In this document: one piece after another, positions 5,978 to 8,229 of the stretch
How the letters are laid out: the number at the start of each line of letters is the position of its first letter
Position numbering within the stretch: position 1 is the first letter of the stretch
Assembly (NCBI GenBank): GCA_937138955.1
Contig: CAKZPJ010000201.1
Span: 1-8,229 of the forward strand
Direction: 5' to 3'
Origin: an uncultured Flammeovirgaceae bacterium
GTDB taxonomy: Bacteria > Bacteroidota > Bacteroidia > Cytophagales > Cyclobacteriaceae
DNA length: 8,229 nt
Position numbers and translations under genes: made by a program
Notes under the pieces: generated by a model
The model's input: only the letters and a program-made list of their open reading frames with translations
The model's database searches: none
Told to the model about the DNA's origin: nothing

Positions 5978-8040
5978 GTACAGAATCTTCAAAACCATCC
6001 AACGATCTTATCCACGAGAGTAGCCCTTACCTGCTTCAGCACGCTCATAATCCGGTTGATTGGTACCCGTGGTCGGAAGAGTCATTGCAGAAAGCCAAAG
6101 ATGAAGATAAACCCATTATTGTCAGTATTGGCTATTCGGCTTGCCACTGGTGCCACGTGATGGAGCGAGAATCGTTTGAGGATGATGAGGTTGCTAAACT
6201 GATGAATGAGCATTTCATCAATATTAAAGTAGATCGGGAAGAACGACCCGATGTGGACCAGATTTACATGGAAGCAGTACAGACTATGGGCTTGCAGGGT
6301 GGTTGGCCGCTGAATGTTTTTTTAACGCCTGATCAAAAGCCATTTTACGGTGGGACGTATTTTCCCAAGCAAAACTGGTCGCAGATACTCAATAACGTGG
6401 CATTGGCTTACGAAAAGCAGCGGGAGCAGGTGATTGAAGCTGCCAATAAATTTGCCGAAGGCTTACAAACCAGCGAAACTTTACGGTATAATATTGTGGC
6501 CTCTCCGTCAGAATTATACCCGGCTTCGGTTCAGCGCGAACTACGCGAGGTTTTTAGTAAGTTTTCGGAGCGATTTGATGGTGAAAAAGGCGGTTTGAAT
6601 AAAGCCCCAAAGTTTCCAATGCCGAGTCAGTGGCTATTTTTACTGCGCTATCATTTTCTTACGGAAGATGAGAATGCGCTGAATCACGCATTATTTACGC
6701 TGGATCAAATGGCTAAAGGTGGTATTTACGATCAAATTGGGGGAGGCTTCGCTCGTTATTCGGTTGATGCCGAGTGGTTTGCCCCTCACTTTGAAAAGAT
6801 GCTGTATGACAACGGTCAACTGTTGAGTTTGTACGCCGAAGCATTCAGCCTAACCCATAGTGATCTATACCGACAAGTACTAACTGATACGGTAACTTTC
6901 GTAAAGCGTGAGCTCACTAGCCCTGAAGGAGGCTTCTACAGTGCTTTAGATGCCGACAGCGAAGGTGAAGAAGGAAAGTACTACGTTTGGCGCTACGACG
7001 AACTTCAACAAATACTAGGTGATGGTGTCGATATGCTGACGGATTATTTCAATGCTACTTCCGAAGGTAACTGGGAACATGGGAATAACATTCTGCACCT
7101 TAACTCATCTGAGGGTGAATTTGCTCGGAAGTATGAACTGAGTTTACCCGATTTTAGCGAGTTGGTTAGCAAAGCCAAACAAGACTTATTAAAGCGACGG
7201 GCTGAACGGGAGCGACCCGGTCTGGATAATAAGATCATTGCCGGATGGAATGGCCTGATGCTACGCGGACTAGTAGATGCTTATACTGCTTTAGGTGAAC
7301 AATCTATTCTGGATTTGGCTCAACAGAATGCCGAATTTCTACAAAGTAAACTGATTCAAACAGATGGGGAATTTGCTAGTATCTCTCATACCTACACAAA
7401 GGGTGAGCAGCAGATTGCGGGCTTCTTAGATGATTACGCCTTTGTTGCTGACGGACTGATTGCCCTGTATCAGGTTACCTTTGAAGAGCGATGGTTGCAC
7501 TTGGCTAACCAACTGGTGCGTTATGCTCTTGAACACTTTTACGATCAAAAGGAGAAGTTCTTCTTCTACACTCCCGCCTCTTCTGAATTGATTGCTCGCA
7601 AGAAAGAGCTGTTCGATAATGTGATTCCGGCCTCTAACTCGGCTATGACTCGCAACCTACATAAGTTGGGCGTACTGCTAGAGAAAGCTGATTACACCAA
7701 CTTAGCCCAAGGTATACTCAGCCGAATGCTACCACTAGTCAAACAATACCCTTCGGATACTACCAATTGGGCAGTACTAGCTACTGAAATGGCTTTACCG
7801 ATGGCCGAGGTAGCTATTGTGGGTGCTAACCACCAGGAGGTAGCATTAGAACTCATTCAGCACTATCATCCTAACAAAGTAGTTTTAGGCACAAAAGACC
7901 AGAGTAACCTCCCTTTACTAAAGGAGCGACACACGGAAGATGGTCAAACCACACTGTACGTATGCTATAATAAAACTTGCCAACTTCCGGTAAACGAAGT
8001 ATCGGCCGCACTGGAACAGCTACAACGGAACTTGCCTTAA
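5974..8040 (+). CDS. yyaL: DUF255 thioredoxin-domain protein (YyaL/SPATA20 family)
   Basis: This 688-residue protein matches the YyaL family (COG1331) across its full usual length. The N-terminal thioredoxin-like domain (about 9-170) opens with [17 protein letters not shown] and carries the CxxC motif Cys57-His-Trp-Cys60. It continues with [13 protein letters not shown] (87-99) and the [12 protein letters not shown] segment (109-120) that supplies the cis-proline region. The larger C-terminal part resembles an (alpha/alpha)6 barrel as in glycosidases and epimerases: [17 protein letters not shown] (from about 248), [17 protein letters not shown] (about 323-340), [12 protein letters not shown] (from 418) and GFLDDYAF (483-490). 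It closes with the [12 protein letters not shown] cysteine pair common in the family. The biochemical role is not established. There is no signal peptide. The ATG overlaps the GSCFA stop, indicating coupling. No clear terminator lies between it and ssrA. Confidence 0.95.
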   Translation: MSTESSKPSNDLIHESSPYLLQHAHNPVDWYPWSEESLQKAKDEDKPIIVSIGYSACHWCHVMERESFEDDEVAKLMNEHFINIKVDREERPDVDQIYMEAVQTMGLQGGWPLNVFLTPDQKPFYGGTYFPKQNWSQILNNVALAYEKQREQVIEAANKFAEGLQTSETLRYNIVASPSELYPASVQRELREVFSKFSERFDGEKGGLNKAPKFPMPSQWLFLLRYHFLTEDENALNHALFTLDQMAKGGIYDQIGGGFARYSVDAEWFAPHFEKMLYDNGQLLSLYAEAFSLTHSDLYRQVLTDTVTFVKRELTSPEGGFYSALDADSEGEEGKYYVWRYDELQQILGDGVDMLTDYFNATSEGNWEHGNNILHLNSSEGEFARKYELSLPDFSELVSKAKQDLLKRRAERERPGLDNKIIAGWNGLMLRGLVDAYTALGEQSILDLAQQNAEFLQSKLIQTDGEFASISHTYTKGEQQIAGFLDDYAFVADGLIALYQVTFEERWLHLANQLVRYALEHFYDQKEKFFFYTPASSELIARKKELFDNVIPASNSAMTRNLHKLGVLLEKADYTNLAQGILSRMLPLVKQYPSDTTNWAVLATEMALPMAEVAIVGANHQEVALELIQHYHPNKVVLGTKDQSNLPLLKERHTEDGQTTLYVCYNKTCQLPVNEVSAALEQLQRNLP

Positions 8041-8141
8041 GTAGAAGGCACTCTCAGTCTGCGTATATTGTAGTGGATCTAACTATCTCAGAACTTTTTA
8101 CTCCATAAAAACGTACTATATAGGCACTGTCTTGAAAAATT

Positions 8142-8229
8142 GGGGCCGACCGGATTTGACAGGATGTGTGGCTACGTGTGTAAGCATGCAGGCGCATGGG
8201 CTGCGCGCCTTGACTACTGAGTCCTACAC
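8142..8229 (+). ncRNA. ssrA: Transfer-messenger RNA, 5' part (cut by window edge)
   Basis: tmRNA rescues stalled ribosomes, acting first as a tRNA and then as the template for a degradation tag. The first 88 bases are here. GGGGCCGACCGG at 8142 forms the 5' side of the acceptor stem, followed by GATTTGACAGG, a tRNA-like-domain block. GTAAGCATGCAGG is the conserved stretch leading into helix P2. GGCGC (8191-8195) can pair with GCGCC (8205-8209) as part of the first pseudoknot. The order and wording match Bacteroidota tmRNAs. The tag codons and the 3' end lie beyond the window, so the tag cannot be read. The 101 bases upstream (8041-8141) contain the promoter by inference, but I see no good TAnnTTTG element there. 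Confidence 0.95.

Noticed and set aside
8041..8141. Promoter for ssrA or terminator for the YyaL gene
   Set aside because: No sequence close to TAnnTTTG sits at the right distance from 8142, and no stem with a T run is visible, so neither was called.

Overview
The window reads as ordinary chromosomal DNA from a member of the Bacteroidota, most likely the Cytophagales or a related marine group. Four things point there: a promoter matching the Bacteroidota pattern (TTG, 19 bases, TAnnTTTG) in front of rpsF; start sites that almost all lack a Shine-Dalgarno sequence; a secreted DUF1080 protein and a GSCFA protein, both common in this phylum; and a tmRNA 5' end of the Bacteroidota type. Base composition is moderate and looks even throughout. 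I see no insertion sequence, prophage, CRISPR array or other sign of recent transfer.

Layout. 1-143 is the C-terminal end of a thiolase. 244-651 encodes an unrecognised 135-residue protein with two similar MDL(V/I)DFM segments. 682-1088 is RNase P RNA (rnpB). Only 19 bases later, with no terminator between, starts a response regulator of the NtrC type (1108-2259) that ends after its AAA+ domain and so has no DNA-binding domain. It converges on two minus-strand genes: a secreted DUF1080 protein (2256-2897) and a SRAP/YedK abasic-site protein (2924-3586). The two convergent reading frames share a CTAG stop.

3705-4975 is the ribosomal protein operon rpsF-rpsR-rplI, with a near-perfect promoter and an intrinsic terminator. 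rpsR is the only gene here with a strong Shine-Dalgarno sequence, which fits the reported self-control of bS18 in Bacteroidota. A G-rich/C-rich inverted repeat lies between rpsR and rplI. After the terminator come two genes overlapping by ATGA: a GSCFA-domain protein (5003-5977) and a DUF255/YyaL thioredoxin-domain protein (5974-8040). The window ends inside the tmRNA gene ssrA (from 8142).

The content is mainly housekeeping: RNA processing, ribosome assembly, ribosome rescue and DNA lesion protection. No multi-gene novel system is evident. The best leads are the rpsR Shine-Dalgarno, the regulator lacking a DNA-binding domain and tied to rnpB, and the inverted repeat inside the ribosomal operon.
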